Origin: Rubrivivax sp. | Lineage (GTDB): Bacteria; Pseudomonadota; Gammaproteobacteria; Burkholderiales; Burkholderiaceae_C | Direction of reading: 5' to 3' | Length of the DNA: 48,713 nucleotides | NCBI GenBank assembly: GCA_021300575.1 | Contig: JAJTDM010000056.1 | Span: 10,996-59,708 of the forward strand | Shown: piece after piece, positions 24,097 to 32,897 of the stretch | How the letters are laid out: every line of letters starts with the position of its first letter | How positions within the stretch are numbered: position 1 is the stretch's first letter | Program-made: the position numbers and the translations under genes | Notes under the pieces: model-generated | What the model was told of the DNA's origin: nothing | Database searches by the model: none | Seen by the model: only the letters and a program-made list of their open reading frames with translations

Positions 24097-25111
24097 TCAG
24101 GCCTCGAGCCTGCGTGCGGCGGCCAGGGCGGCCATGACCGCACGGTTCACATCGTGCTGCGCGATCATCAGGCCGTCCGCCGCCTCGCCAATCTCGGCAA
24201 AGGAGGCCTGTTCGATCGCCGCCAGCAGGTTCAGGTGCCGTGCGTAAGGTCCGGCCGGGCCCGTGATCGAAGCCCGGACCCGCGCCGGCATGGGCACCAG
24301 GTCCACGAGGTCCTGGACGGCCAGCCCGGCCATCCTGTCGAGCAAGGACAGCACGCCGCAGATGAACATCTCGTCTTCGAGGTCTTCCTGGCCCGCCGCC
24401 CGCGCCAAGGCGGCCATCGCCAGGCCGCGGCGCAGCGCCAATTGCGCCAGGGGACGGGCCTGCATACCGGGCACGGACCACACCAGCAGCAATGCCAGCC
24501 AGCGCGTCATCCGCCCTGGGCCCAGCAACAGGAACGCGTGCGTGAAGCTCGGCACCTCCACCCGCCAGCCGAAGGCCGGGGAGTTGAGAAGCCGCACGAA
24601 GCGGGCGGCCAGCGCGGCATCCGACTGTGTCCAGCTTGCGGGGGCCGTTCGACGCCGGGCGATCGATGCCCAGGTCTTCGTCGGCGGCATCGACGATCAG
24701 CGCGCGAAACGACTCCAGCAGCGGTTCCGGCAGGCTGGACACCGCCCACCCTTTGGCCACGAGGGAAACCTGCTTTGCATGCAGGTCCCGGAAACGCCCT
24801 GCCCGGTCGGCACCCGAGGTCATGAAGGCCGGCAGTTCCAGCCCGAAGCGGGGCGGGGGATGAAGCCCCATGAGGTCGTCCAGCAGCGATTCGCTGACGA
24901 TGTTGAGCAACACCTGCAGGGGCGCGCCGGTCTTGGGCGGCTGTTCGGCCGGGAAAGCCTGCACCAACCACCTCAAAAGATCGACTGCATCCAGGCGCAT
25001 CTGGGACTGGTCAGGCATCAACGCCAGCTGCAGACCGCGGACCTGGCCACCACCTCCCACGATGGGGGCGTAACCCAGGAGGATCTGGCCCAACAGGGGA
25101 GAGTCTTGCAT
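24097..25111 (-). pseudogene. EAL/HDOD (YuxH-like) signalling protein, frame broken in the middle
   Basis: From ATG 25111 the first frame gives a degenerate EAL-like half without the EAL catalytic residues: LLGQILLGYAPIVGGGGQVRGLQLALMP, then LPEPLLESFRALIVDAADEDLG. The HDOD half continues in another frame from about 24650 to the stop at 24097: SDAALAARFVRLLNSPAFGW, FTHAFLLLGPGRMTRWLALL, DEMFICGVLSLLDRM. Each half extended in its own frame turns into nonsense. About 50-60 residues that normally join the halves seem to be missing, so this may be a deletion plus frame change, or an assembly error. If both parts are translated they would be separate proteins of about 150 and 197 aa. It starts 42 bp after flgL. 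Confidence 0.7.
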
Positions 25112-25153
25112 GGAGGCCGCAGGCGGTTTGTGCCACACCCGCCTAGGGCAGGG

Positions 25154-26362
25154 TCAGCGGATGTACTCGAACAGCGACAGCCTTTGCACCATCGAGTACG
25201 CCTTGAGCGCTGAATCGTAACTGGTTTGCCGTGCCTGGAACTCCGAGACCGCGGCGGCCATGTCCACGTCTTCCGCAGCAGAGCGCTGCGTCTGCGCGGC
25301 CAGCCGGCCGTCGGTCAGGCGGTCGTCTGTCCATTCGGCCTGCTCCATGCGCCAGCCCAGCTGTCCACGTGTGGACGTCACCACGCCCAGGGTGGAGTCC
25401 AGGTCTCGCAGGCCGCTGGCCACGGTCTGGGCCACCTGTGCCCCCGTTCTGCCGCCCGACTCCAGGTCCGCGATCAGCCCATCCACCACGGCAAAAGGCG
25501 AGAGGCTCTTCGCGGAGGGCTCGATGTTGAAGAGGTCCTTTCCGGGAACCGGCGTGCCGGTCAGCGTGACGGACAGACCGTCGAATTGCAGAGCCTGCCC
25601 GGAGACGTAGGGCAAGGTCTGCACGTTGCCGTCGTCGTCTTCCACCGACACTGTGAAGCCAGCCGAGGCGCTGCCCGTGAAGCTCAGCTCGTAGCCCAGG
25701 CCCGTCAAGGCCGATGGCGTGACCACCTGACCCGCGTTGATCCACATCCGGGTGTCATGGGCCGGGGCCACCGCGCCCGCATAGGACGTGGCGAACACGC
25801 CGTTGCCCGTGGGCGCCTGCATCCAGGTGGCGGCGCCGTCCAGGTACAGGGGCAGTTCTTCCGTCGCCGTGGCGGCCATGCCCCCAGGCACTCCCTTGAA
25901 CTCGATCCCCGCGGCGCCCTGCACGAAAGGAGCCCCCGTTCCGCCCTGACCCGCGAACAGATACCCGCCCAATCCGTCCTGCTGGTTCGCGATGCCCAGC
26001 AACTGCTCGCGCAACCCGCGCAGCTCAGCGGCGATGGTCTTGCGGGTGGCATCGCCAGTGGCGCCGTTGCCCGCCTGCACCACCAGCTCACGCATGCGCT
26101 GCATGATGCCCAAGGCATCGCCCAGTGCCGATTCGGCCTGCGCCATGGTCTGCTGGCTGGCCTCCATGGAGCGCTGGCGCGCTTCCAGGCGTGTGTCCTG
26201 CGCCAGGGCGCGCTCTGCACGGGCGGCCTGCACGGGGTCGTCGCTGGCACGCGTGATCCGCTTGCCGCTGACCAACTGTTCACGAGAAGTCTCCAGCGAC
26301 TGCTGGCGCTTTTGAATCAGGTCGATGGACCGGTCAAATTGGGTGGCGGTGGCGATCCTCAT
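25154..26362 (-). CDS. flgL: Flagellar hook-associated protein 3 (hook-filament junction) FlgL
   Basis: 402 aa. It forms the second junction layer between hook and filament and is secreted through the flagellar export apparatus. Flagellin-like ends are clear: N-terminal MRIATATQFDRSIDLIQKRQQSLETSREQLVSGKRI-type helix with ASDDPVQAARAERAL, and C-terminal LQ/ARQTSYDSALKAYSMVQRLSLFEYIR. FlgN, encoded at 37207, is its expected export chaperone. It is the last recognised flagellar gene of the flgB-L run, 21 bp after flgK. Confidence 0.96.
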   Translation of the reverse strand: MRIATATQFDRSIDLIQKRQQSLETSREQLVSGKRITRASDDPVQAARAERALAQDTRLEARQRSMEASQQTMAQAESALGDALGIMQRMRELVVQAGNGATGDATRKTIAAELRGLREQLLGIANQQDGLGGYLFAGQGGTGAPFVQGAAGIEFKGVPGGMAATATEELPLYLDGAATWMQAPTGNGVFATSYAGAVAPAHDTRMWINAGQVVTPSALTGLGYELSFTGSASAGFTVSVEDDDGNVQTLPYVSGQALQFDGLSVTLTGTPVPGKDLFNIEPSAKSLSPFAVVDGLIADLESGGRTGAQVAQTVASGLRDLDSTLGVVTSTRGQLGWRMEQAEWTDDRLTDGRLAAQTQRSAAEDVDMAAAVSEFQARQTSYDSALKAYSMVQRLSLFEYIR

Positions 26363-26383
26363 GGAGCGTTCATCCCGGGTTCA

Positions 26384-28348
26384 TCAAGCCGTGGTCTGCA
26401 ACAAGGTGTCGAAGATGGACTGCGCCACCTGCAGGACCTTGGCGGAAGCCTGGTAGGCCTGCTGCGACTGAATCAGCCGAGCGGCCTCCTCATCGAGGTT
26501 GACACCGTCCACGGCGGTTCGGCGCAGTTGCAACTGGTCGGCCACGGCAGTGGAAATCCCGGAGGCGGTGGCGGCCCCCTGGACACGTGTGCCGATGTCG
26601 GTGATGCCCGCTGCGTAGGCATCGGTGATGGTGGAGCCTCCCTGGCCCGTGCCCGATCGGCCCACGAAGGCCGTGTCCGCCAGGGCCGCCAGGGCCAGGG
26701 CGTTGCCATTGTTCTGCTGGGTCTGGGTGGTGGCGGAAAGGACGAAGCCATCGCCGGCAAATCCCGTGGTCACATCCGGGGGCTTGGGCTGGCCCGTGAT
26801 CATCAGGTCCACGCCCCCCAGGGTGAGGGCCTGGCCTGGTGTCCAGGTCAAGGAACTGGTGCCGTTCACCGGGGGGGTGACGCTTACTGTCGTAGGACCG
26901 GTGAAGCGAAGCACCACGCTGGAGGTCTGAACCGCCAGCACCAGATCGGAGCCGGGCTGGAGCACCTTGAGGCTGGTCAGGGCACCGGTGCCCTTGTTGC
27001 CTGCTTCCACTTTGGACACCACGGGCGAAGCCGCGGCAATGCCGTCGGTGTGCGCCAGTTCACGCCGCATCAGGCCCGCCGCGTAAGTCACGGGCTGCAA
27101 CAGGAATCGATCCTGCGTGTTCAGGGCGCCCAGGCCGGCGAGCGTGAAGCCCAGGCCGGCAGCCTGGGACTGCGGGATCGACGGGCCGCCGCTGGAGGGG
27201 GTCAGGATCCAGTCGCTGCTGGCCGTGTCGTAGGTCAAGCTGTACTCGGCGGCCTGCAGCTTGGAGGGATCGGTGATGGTCAGCGTGGGCACCGCAGCAC
27301 CCTGGTTGGTGCTTGCGGCGCGCACCATCGTCAATGCGCCGGTAGCCGAGGTGTCGTGGAAGTCGAAGAACAGGTCTCCACCGGTCTGCCCCCGCAGATC
27401 CAGGCCCATCGCCTGCTGGCGGTTCACCATGCCCGCCAGCGCCGCAGCCATCTGCCCCATCCGGTTACGGGCCAGCACCAGGTCCTCGTTCTGGAACTTC
27501 AGCATGCCGGCCATGTCGCCGCCAGCCAACAAGTCGCTGTCGATCAGCCGCGCGCCGGCCTTGTCGTTGAAGGCCAGCGCCTTGCGCGAAGGGTCCGCCG
27601 GATCGGCCGCCACGGAGAGCTTGCCGGCGGAGTTCCCGATGACCAGGGCACGGCCGTCGCCCACAAAGACGGTCACCGTCTGGTCTGGCCCGGTCAAGGT
27701 CTTGACCTGGATCTTCTCGCTGATCTGCGCCAACAGGCGATCGCGCTCGTCCAGCAACTCATTGGGAGCGCCCTGCGAGCTGGATGCCCCGGCGATCTTG
27801 CTGTTGATCTGCGCCAGCCCCTGCGCCAGGGCATTGACCCGCTGCACGCCGTCGCTGAGCGAGGCGTTGACATCAGACTGCAAGGCATCCAGTTGCCGAG
27901 AAGCTTGGCTGAAGCGTTGCGCCACCTCGTCGGCGCGCGCCAGCACCGCCTGGCGCAGACCTTGGTCACCAGGTTGGCTGGCCAGGTCGGTCATGGCGTT
28001 GAGAAACTGGCCCGCGGCGAAACCCACGCCTTTTTCGCCTGTGAGGAAGACCTCCTCCAGCCGCTTCAGGGCATTCAAGCGCGCCTGGTCCATCTGTGCC
28101 GTGGACTGAGCGCCTGCGGCCTCACGGGTCAGGAACTGGTCGTGTGCCCGCGTGACCCCTTTGATGTCGACACCACGGCCGATGTAGCCGCCGCCAGCGA
28201 ATTGCGACGCCGCTGTGGAAAGTTCCACGCGCTGGCGCGAATAGCCCTCGACGTTGGCGTTGGCGATATTGTTGCCCGTGGTCTGCAAGGCCACGTAGTT
28301 CGCGGCCATGGCACGCGAACCGATGGACAGCAGGTTGAAGGCGCTCAC
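26384..28348 (-). CDS. flgK: Flagellar hook-associated protein 1 FlgK
   Basis: 654 aa. It caps the hook and starts the filament junction. The N-terminal rod-type signature LQTTGNNIANANVEGYSRQRVE is present, followed by QFLNAMTDLASQPGDQGLRQAVL and NELLDERDRLLAQISEKI; the C-terminus has GVNLDEEAARLIQSQQAYQASAKVLQV. The middle is variable as in other FlgK proteins. It lies 12 bp after flgJ and 21 bp before flgL. The ATG at 28348 matches the conserved N-terminus. Confidence 0.97.
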   Translation of the reverse strand: MSAFNLLSIGSRAMAANYVALQTTGNNIANANVEGYSRQRVELSTAASQFAGGGYIGRGVDIKGVTRAHDQFLTREAAGAQSTAQMDQARLNALKRLEEVFLTGEKGVGFAAGQFLNAMTDLASQPGDQGLRQAVLARADEVAQRFSQASRQLDALQSDVNASLSDGVQRVNALAQGLAQINSKIAGASSSQGAPNELLDERDRLLAQISEKIQVKTLTGPDQTVTVFVGDGRALVIGNSAGKLSVAADPADPSRKALAFNDKAGARLIDSDLLAGGDMAGMLKFQNEDLVLARNRMGQMAAALAGMVNRQQAMGLDLRGQTGGDLFFDFHDTSATGALTMVRAASTNQGAAVPTLTITDPSKLQAAEYSLTYDTASSDWILTPSSGGPSIPQSQAAGLGFTLAGLGALNTQDRFLLQPVTYAAGLMRRELAHTDGIAAASPVVSKVEAGNKGTGALTSLKVLQPGSDLVLAVQTSSVVLRFTGPTTVSVTPPVNGTSSLTWTPGQALTLGGVDLMITGQPKPPDVTTGFAGDGFVLSATTQTQQNNGNALALAALADTAFVGRSGTGQGGSTITDAYAAGITDIGTRVQGAATASGISTAVADQLQLRRTAVDGVNLDEEAARLIQSQQAYQASAKVLQVAQSIFDTLLQTTA

Positions 28349-28360
28349 GTCTCAGATTCC

Positions 28361-29233
28361 TCAGGCCACGGCGCGCTGCAGACGCAGGGTGGTGTTGATG
28401 ACGCGCGAGAGCTTGTCGGCATAGGCCGGGTCGGTGGCGTAGCCGGCCCGCTGCAGGCCTTGGGCAAAGGCCGTGGCGTCCTGGCCGCGGGCCACCACCT
28501 GCGCGTAGCGCGGGCTGTCCTTGATGAGCCTGGCGTAGTCGGCGAACGATTCCTCGTAGCTGCCATAGGCGCGGAACTGCGCCTTCACGCGCTGCGGCTT
28601 GCCGTCGACAAACTCGGTGGTCCAGACCTCAGCGGTCGGGCCCTTCCAGTTGCCGCCAGCCTTGATGCCGAACAGGTTGAAGGCAGGGCTGCCGTCCGCG
28701 TGGCGGATTTCCTTGCGGCCCCAGCCCGTCTCGAGCGCAGCCTGGGAGATCATGAACTCGGCGGGGATGCCGGTCTTGTGCTGCGCGGCCTTGGCCGCCT
28801 GCGTGTGGTGCTGCACGAAGGTGGCCGCGGCCGTCTGCGGCACGCGAACTTCGGGCGCCGGCTGCGCGGCGGACTGCAGGGGAGCGGGCGTGGGATTGGC
28901 CTTCTCGGCGCGCGGGATGGGGCCTGGGGTGAGACCCATCTGCCGCTCCAGCTGCTTGGCGATGATGTCCGACAGCCCACCCGGCAGGCCGGACATTCGG
29001 GTGGCCAGCTGGCTGTCCAGCATGTCCACGCCCAACTTGGAGCCTTCATTGTCGAACATGCCGGTGGCCATGGTGGAGGCGCGCATGCTCTTCATCAGCT
29101 CCTGCATGAAGAGCGACTCGAAGGCCTTGGCGGCCTCGCGCGCGGCACCCTTGGGGTCGGCGCCGGCCTTGAAACGCAGTGCGTCCAGCGAGCGGACATC
29201 GGCGCTCAGGGTGTTGGAGGGAGCCAGGGCCAT
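28361..29233 (-). CDS. flgJ: Flagellar rod assembly protein/muramidase FlgJ
   Basis: 290 aa. The N-terminal rod-capping domain (AKAFESLFMQELMKSMRAST near residues 34-53) is joined by a Pro/Ala linker to a C-terminal glucosaminidase domain (about 145-285) with AEFMISQAALETGWGRKEI carrying the catalytic Glu. It therefore both caps the rod and opens the peptidoglycan. ATG 29233 is preferred because GAGGA lies 7 nt upstream; the longer frame is the shadow of flgI. It follows flgI by 25 bp. Confidence 0.95.
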   Translation of the reverse strand: MALAPSNTLSADVRSLDALRFKAGADPKGAAREAAKAFESLFMQELMKSMRASTMATGMFDNEGSKLGVDMLDSQLATRMSGLPGGLSDIIAKQLERQMGLTPGPIPRAEKANPTPAPLQSAAQPAPEVRVPQTAAATFVQHHTQAAKAAQHKTGIPAEFMISQAALETGWGRKEIRHADGSPAFNLFGIKAGGNWKGPTAEVWTTEFVDGKPQRVKAQFRAYGSYEESFADYARLIKDSPRYAQVVARGQDATAFAQGLQRAGYATDPAYADKLSRVINTTLRLQRAVA

Positions 29234-29258
29234 GATGTGTCCTCGCGACCTGTGGATC

Positions 29259-30413
29259 TCAGATGACCTCGATCTCGGCCTGCAACGCTCCCGCCGTGCG
29301 CATGGCCTGCAGGATCGCGAGCAAGTCCTGTGGCGTAGCACCCAGTGAATTGAGCGCGCGCACCACATCGGCCAGCTTGGCCCCCACGGGCAGCTGCATC
29401 AACGCCCCACCCTGCTGGGTGATCGTGATGTCGGTCTTTTCCGTGACGGTGGTCTGGCCTTGAGAGAAGGGCGCCGGTTGGCTGACCTGCGGGGTCGAGC
29501 TGATGGTGACCGACAAGCTGCCATGGGCCACCGCACAGGCCCCGAGCGTGACGCTCTCGTTCAGCACCACGGAGCCCGTGCGCGCGTTCAGCACCACGCG
29601 GGCCGCTGGCTTGGCCAGTTCGATGCGCAGGTTCTCAATGTCGGCCAGGAAGCCGATGCGCTCGCCCGGGTCGGCAGGCACGGCCACGGACACGGTGCGC
29701 CCGTCTCGGGCCATGGCCACACCCGCGCCCTTGGCGGCGTTGATGGCCTGCGCCACGCTGCGAGCGGTGTTGAAATCGGCCGCATTCAGGCCCAGCTGGA
29801 TGGAACTGCCTTCCAGCAAGGGGGTGGGCACCGAGGCTTCGACCGTGGCGCCCTCCGGGATACGGCCGGCCGACAGGTGATTGATCTGGACCTTGGAGCC
29901 GCCTGCCGAGGCGCCCGCCCCGCCGACGATCAGGTTGCCTTGGGCCATGGCATAGATGCGGCCATCCGCCCCCTTGAGCGGCGTGGCAATCAGCGTGCCC
30001 CCGCGCAGGCTCTTGGCGTTGCCCAGCGAGGACACGTTGATGTCGATGGTCTGGCCCGGCTGGGCGAAGGCCGGCAGCTGCGCCGTGACCATCACCGCCG
30101 CCACGTTGCGCAGCTGCATGCTGGCGCCTGCCGGCACCGTCACACCCATCTGCTGCAGCATGGCCTGCAGGCTCTGCGTGGTGAAAGGAGTCTGTGTGGT
30201 CTGGTCACCCGTACCGTCCAGGCCCACCACCAGGCCGTAGCCTGTCAGGGCGTTGCTGCGCACGCCCTGAATCGCCGCCACTTCCTTGATGCGCGTGGCC
30301 TGCGCCTGAACCGGCCACAGCACGGCCAGGACGAGTACCCAGGCCAGAAAGCACGCCCACGCGAGCCGTACCGAGCCAGGCCGGAGTTCGAAGGATTGCG
30401 GGTGGTGGTGCAT
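29259..30413 (-). CDS. flgI: Flagellar P-ring protein FlgI
   Basis: 384 aa. It forms the periplasmic P ring around the rod in peptidoglycan. A long signal sequence with VRLAWACFLAWVLVLAVLWPVQAQA precedes the conserved mature start TRIKEVAAIQGVRSNALTGYGLVVGL. Other family stretches are TTQSLQAMLQQMGV, ATPLKGADGRIYAMAQGNL, and the C-terminus VRALNSLGATPQDLLAILQAM. The N-terminus is His-rich and longer than usual, so a later start could apply. It is 73 bp after flgH; a weak GGGCCAG/CTGGCCC hairpin at 30442-30463 lies in that gap. Confidence 0.96.
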   Translation of the reverse strand: MHHHPQSFELRPGSVRLAWACFLAWVLVLAVLWPVQAQATRIKEVAAIQGVRSNALTGYGLVVGLDGTGDQTTQTPFTTQSLQAMLQQMGVTVPAGASMQLRNVAAVMVTAQLPAFAQPGQTIDINVSSLGNAKSLRGGTLIATPLKGADGRIYAMAQGNLIVGGAGASAGGSKVQINHLSAGRIPEGATVEASVPTPLLEGSSIQLGLNAADFNTARSVAQAINAAKGAGVAMARDGRTVSVAVPADPGERIGFLADIENLRIELAKPAARVVLNARTGSVVLNESVTLGACAVAHGSLSVTISSTPQVSQPAPFSQGQTTVTEKTDITITQQGGALMQLPVGAKLADVVRALNSLGATPQDLLAILQAMRTAGALQAEIEVI

Positions 30414-30486
30414 GGCGAGGGCTTGGATGAGGGGATCGGTGGGGCCAGCCGGGAACCTGGCCCTGTCGGCCGATTCTGTGGAAACT

Positions 30487-31218
30487 TCAGATCGGGAGGA
30501 CGTTCAAGAAGAACCGGGAAAGCCAGCCAATTCGGTTGGCCTCGGCGGCCGGGCCTCGGCCGCGGTGCTGCACCCGCACATTGGCCACCATGCCGCTGGC
30601 CACCATGTTGCCGGGCTGGATGGTGCGCGGGTCCACCTGGCCGGAAAAGCGCAACACGTCCACGTTGTCGTTGACCCCGATCTGCTTCTCACCAGCGATC
30701 TGCAGGTGTCCGTTGGGCAGCACACCCGTGACGATGACCGTGATGACGCCGGAGAAGTCGTTGGTGTTCTCCGTGGCCCCCTTGCCAGCGAAGGCGCTGT
30801 TGGAAGACCCTGAGACCGAGGCGCGGTCCAGCGGGTTGGGCTTGAACAGGGGCACCGCCTTGAGGGCGCCCTCCAGGCTGCCACTCTTGTCCACGGAACT
30901 GTTGCTGGACTGGCTGGCCGACACCTTTTCCACGATGTTGATGGTGAGCGAGTCGCCCACCAAGCGCGCACGATGGTCCTCGAACAAGGGCCGGTACTGC
31001 GACATCTGGAAGATCGACCCGTTGGTGGGCGGTGCCTGCACCGTCGGCATGGCCTGCACGGGGCGGGTGTCGGCCAGGTCGACCTTGGGTGGCGCGTTGA
31101 AGGTGGCACATCCCGTCATCACCAAGAAGACGACCCCCATCGCCAGCAGGGTGACACAACGCACCAGCCCCGCGGCCCGTGAATACCCGTCAAGGACGGT
31201 GAAGCGATTCTTCGTCAT
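30487..31218 (-). CDS. flgH: Flagellar L-ring lipoprotein FlgH
   Basis: 243 aa outer-membrane lipoprotein that makes the L ring. The signal peptide ends in a lipobox VMTGC with Cys37 as the lipid site. The mature part has NGSIFQMSQYRPLFEDHRARLVGDSLTI and the C-terminal GQVDPRTIQPGNMVASGMVANVRV, as in the family. ATG 31218 has GGAG 8 nt upstream; the start six codons upstream would overlap the flgG stop. It is 14 bp after flgG. Confidence 0.96.
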   Translation of the reverse strand: MTKNRFTVLDGYSRAAGLVRCVTLLAMGVVFLVMTGCATFNAPPKVDLADTRPVQAMPTVQAPPTNGSIFQMSQYRPLFEDHRARLVGDSLTINIVEKVSASQSSNSSVDKSGSLEGALKAVPLFKPNPLDRASVSGSSNSAFAGKGATENTNDFSGVITVIVTGVLPNGHLQIAGEKQIGVNDNVDVLRFSGQVDPRTIQPGNMVASGMVANVRVQHRGRGPAAEANRIGWLSRFFLNVLPI

Positions 31219-31232
31219 GGAGCGGCTCCGGG

Positions 31233-32015
31233 TCACAGCTGCGACAGCTTCTGCAGCATCTGGTCACTGGTCTGGATGGACTTCGAGTTCATCTCGTAAG
31301 CGCGCTGAGTGGCGATCATGGACACCAGTTCCTCCACCACGTTCACGTTGCTGCCTTCCACGAAGCCCTGGCGCAGCGAGCCGAGGCCGTTCGTGCCCGG
31401 GGCGCCTGCGTTGGCCGTGCCTGACGAGGCAGACTCGGCAAACAGGTTGCCGCCCAAGGGGTCCAGGCCGCCCGGGTTGACGAAGGTGGCAATCTGCAGC
31501 TGCCCCACCGATTGGGGTTGCGGCTGGCCCTGCAAGGTCACGCTCACCGTGCCGTCCTTGGCCACCGTCACGCTGCGCGCGGCCGCGGGGATGGTGATGC
31601 CGGGCTGCACGGTGTAGCCCGCACTCGTGACCAGCTGCCCATTGGAATTGAGCTGCAAGGCGCCATCACGTGTGTAGCCCGTGGTGCCATCGGGCAGTTG
31701 CACCTGGAAGAATCCCGCGCCCTCGATGGCCACATCGAACTGCCCCGAGGTCTGGGCCAGCGTGCCTTGCGAGAAGTTGCGCGTCGTGGCCGCTGCACGC
31801 ACACCCAGGCCGATCTGCAGGCCTGCAGGCAGCTGGCTCTGCTCGGACGTGGCGGCACCCGTCTGGCGCAGGTTCTGGTACATCAGGTCTTCGAACACCA
31901 CGCCCGAGCGCTTGTAGCCATTGGTGGCCACATTGGCGAGGTTGTTGGCGATGGCGTCCAGCTTGGTCTGCTGGCCCTCCATCCCGGTCTTCGAGATCCA
32001 CAGTGATCTGATCAT
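31233..32015 (-). CDS. flgG: Flagellar distal rod protein FlgG
   Basis: 260 aa, exactly the usual size. It forms the distal rod. The N-terminal signature is [40 protein letters not shown], with [18 protein letters not shown] in the middle and [28 protein letters not shown] near the C-terminus. ATG 32015 has AGGAGG 8 nt upstream. A strong hairpin in the 107-bp gap from flgF lies just ahead of it. Confidence 0.97.
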   Translation of the reverse strand: MIRSLWISKTGMEGQQTKLDAIANNLANVATNGYKRSGVVFEDLMYQNLRQTGAATSEQSQLPAGLQIGLGVRAAATTRNFSQGTLAQTSGQFDVAIEGAGFFQVQLPDGTTGYTRDGALQLNSNGQLVTSAGYTVQPGITIPAAARSVTVAKDGTVSVTLQGQPQPQSVGQLQIATFVNPGGLDPLGGNLFAESASSGTANAGAPGTNGLGSLRQGFVEGSNVNVVEELVSMIATQRAYEMNSKSIQTSDQMLQKLSQL

Positions 32016-32077
32016 GGTCGGCCCTCCTGTCAAGGCGTGGAACCGATGATCTGCCGAACTTGAGGGTCGCCATAAGC

Positions 32078-32107
32078 GGAAAAGGGGCCGCAAAAGGCCC
32101 CTTTTCC
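32078..32107 (-). terminator. 12-bp hairpin between flgF and flgG
   Basis: A perfect inverted repeat, GGAAAAGGGGCC (32078-32089) and GGCCCCTTTTCC (32096-32107), with a 6-nt loop. On the transcribed strand it lies 15 bp after the flgF stop and 62 bp before flgG. There is no long T run after the stem. It could be a partial terminator, an RNA-stabilising 3' end for flgBCDEF, or a processing site. Confidence 0.6.
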
Positions 32108-32122
32108 AGCGCCGTGTGAACC

Positions 32123-32848
32123 TTACTGCGGCGCCAGCAGCTTGGTGGCCGACTGCTCCTTCTGCTCGGCCGTCTGCAAGGCCTTCATCTGCTGCTCGAA
32201 CTGGCGCGCCGCCGAGATCATGGCCACCATCGATTCGACGGCGTTCACGTTGGAGCCCTCCAGCGCGCCGCTTTGCACGCGGGCGGTGGGGTCGGCCCCC
32301 AGGTCCCCCTCGGCGGCGCGGAACAGGCCGTCCGTGCCTCGCTGCAAGGGCGCCTCGGGCGTGACGAGCTTCAGCCGCCCCAGCGGCTGCGGCCGCTCCC
32401 TGCCCACCTTGGCCGACACCGTGCCATCAGAGGCCACCTCCACCACGGCGTTGGCGGGAATGGTCAACGGACCACCGTCACCCACCACCGGCCGGCCCTG
32501 CACATCGGTCAGCACGCCTTCGGCGTTGACCTCCAGCGCCCCGGCGCGGGTGTAAGCCTCGGTACCGTCCAGCGCCTGCACGGCCAGCCAGCTGTTGCCC
32601 TTGACGGCCACGTCCAGTGGCCGCCCGGTGGTCTGCACCGTGCCTGGCGCGTTGCTGTAGCCCACGGTGGACTCCAGCGCGTACACCCGACTGCTGGCGC
32701 CGTCGCCCCGTACAGGTACGGCACGGAATGCGGCCAGCTCGGCCCGAAAGCCGTTGGTCGAGACGTTCGCCAGGTTGTGGGACACCACCTCCTGGCGGTG
32801 CATGGTGGCCTTGGCGGCCGCCATGGACAGATAGATCATGCGGTCCAT
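32123..32848 (-). CDS. flgF: Flagellar proximal rod protein FlgF
   Basis: 241 aa. It is a rod component between the proximal rod proteins and FlgG. Key landmarks are [40 protein letters not shown] start, [28 protein letters not shown], and the C-terminal [28 protein letters not shown]. The SG hallmark of rod proteins is modified but clear. It lies 49 bp after flgE. Confidence 0.96.
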   Translation of the reverse strand: MDRMIYLSMAAAKATMHRQEVVSHNLANVSTNGFRAELAAFRAVPVRGDGASSRVYALESTVGYSNAPGTVQTTGRPLDVAVKGNSWLAVQALDGTEAYTRAGALEVNAEGVLTDVQGRPVVGDGGPLTIPANAVVEVASDGTVSAKVGRERPQPLGRLKLVTPEAPLQRGTDGLFRAAEGDLGADPTARVQSGALEGSNVNAVESMVAMISAARQFEQQMKALQTAEQKEQSATKLLAPQ

Positions 32849-32897
32849 CAGACCCTCTCAACTCTTGTTGCTCAGCCCTTGGCGCGTAAGCCCCGCA

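Noticed and set aside
25226..29266. A 1346-residue open frame on the plus strand opposite flgL, flgK and flgJ
   Set aside because: It is the antisense shadow of well-supported flagellar genes in high-GC DNA, with His/Gly/Leu-rich content and no recognisable domain.
30442..30463. GGGCCAG/CTGGCCC hairpin between flgH and flgI as a terminator
   Set aside because: The stem is seven pairs with no T run; it may be chance in GC-rich sequence.
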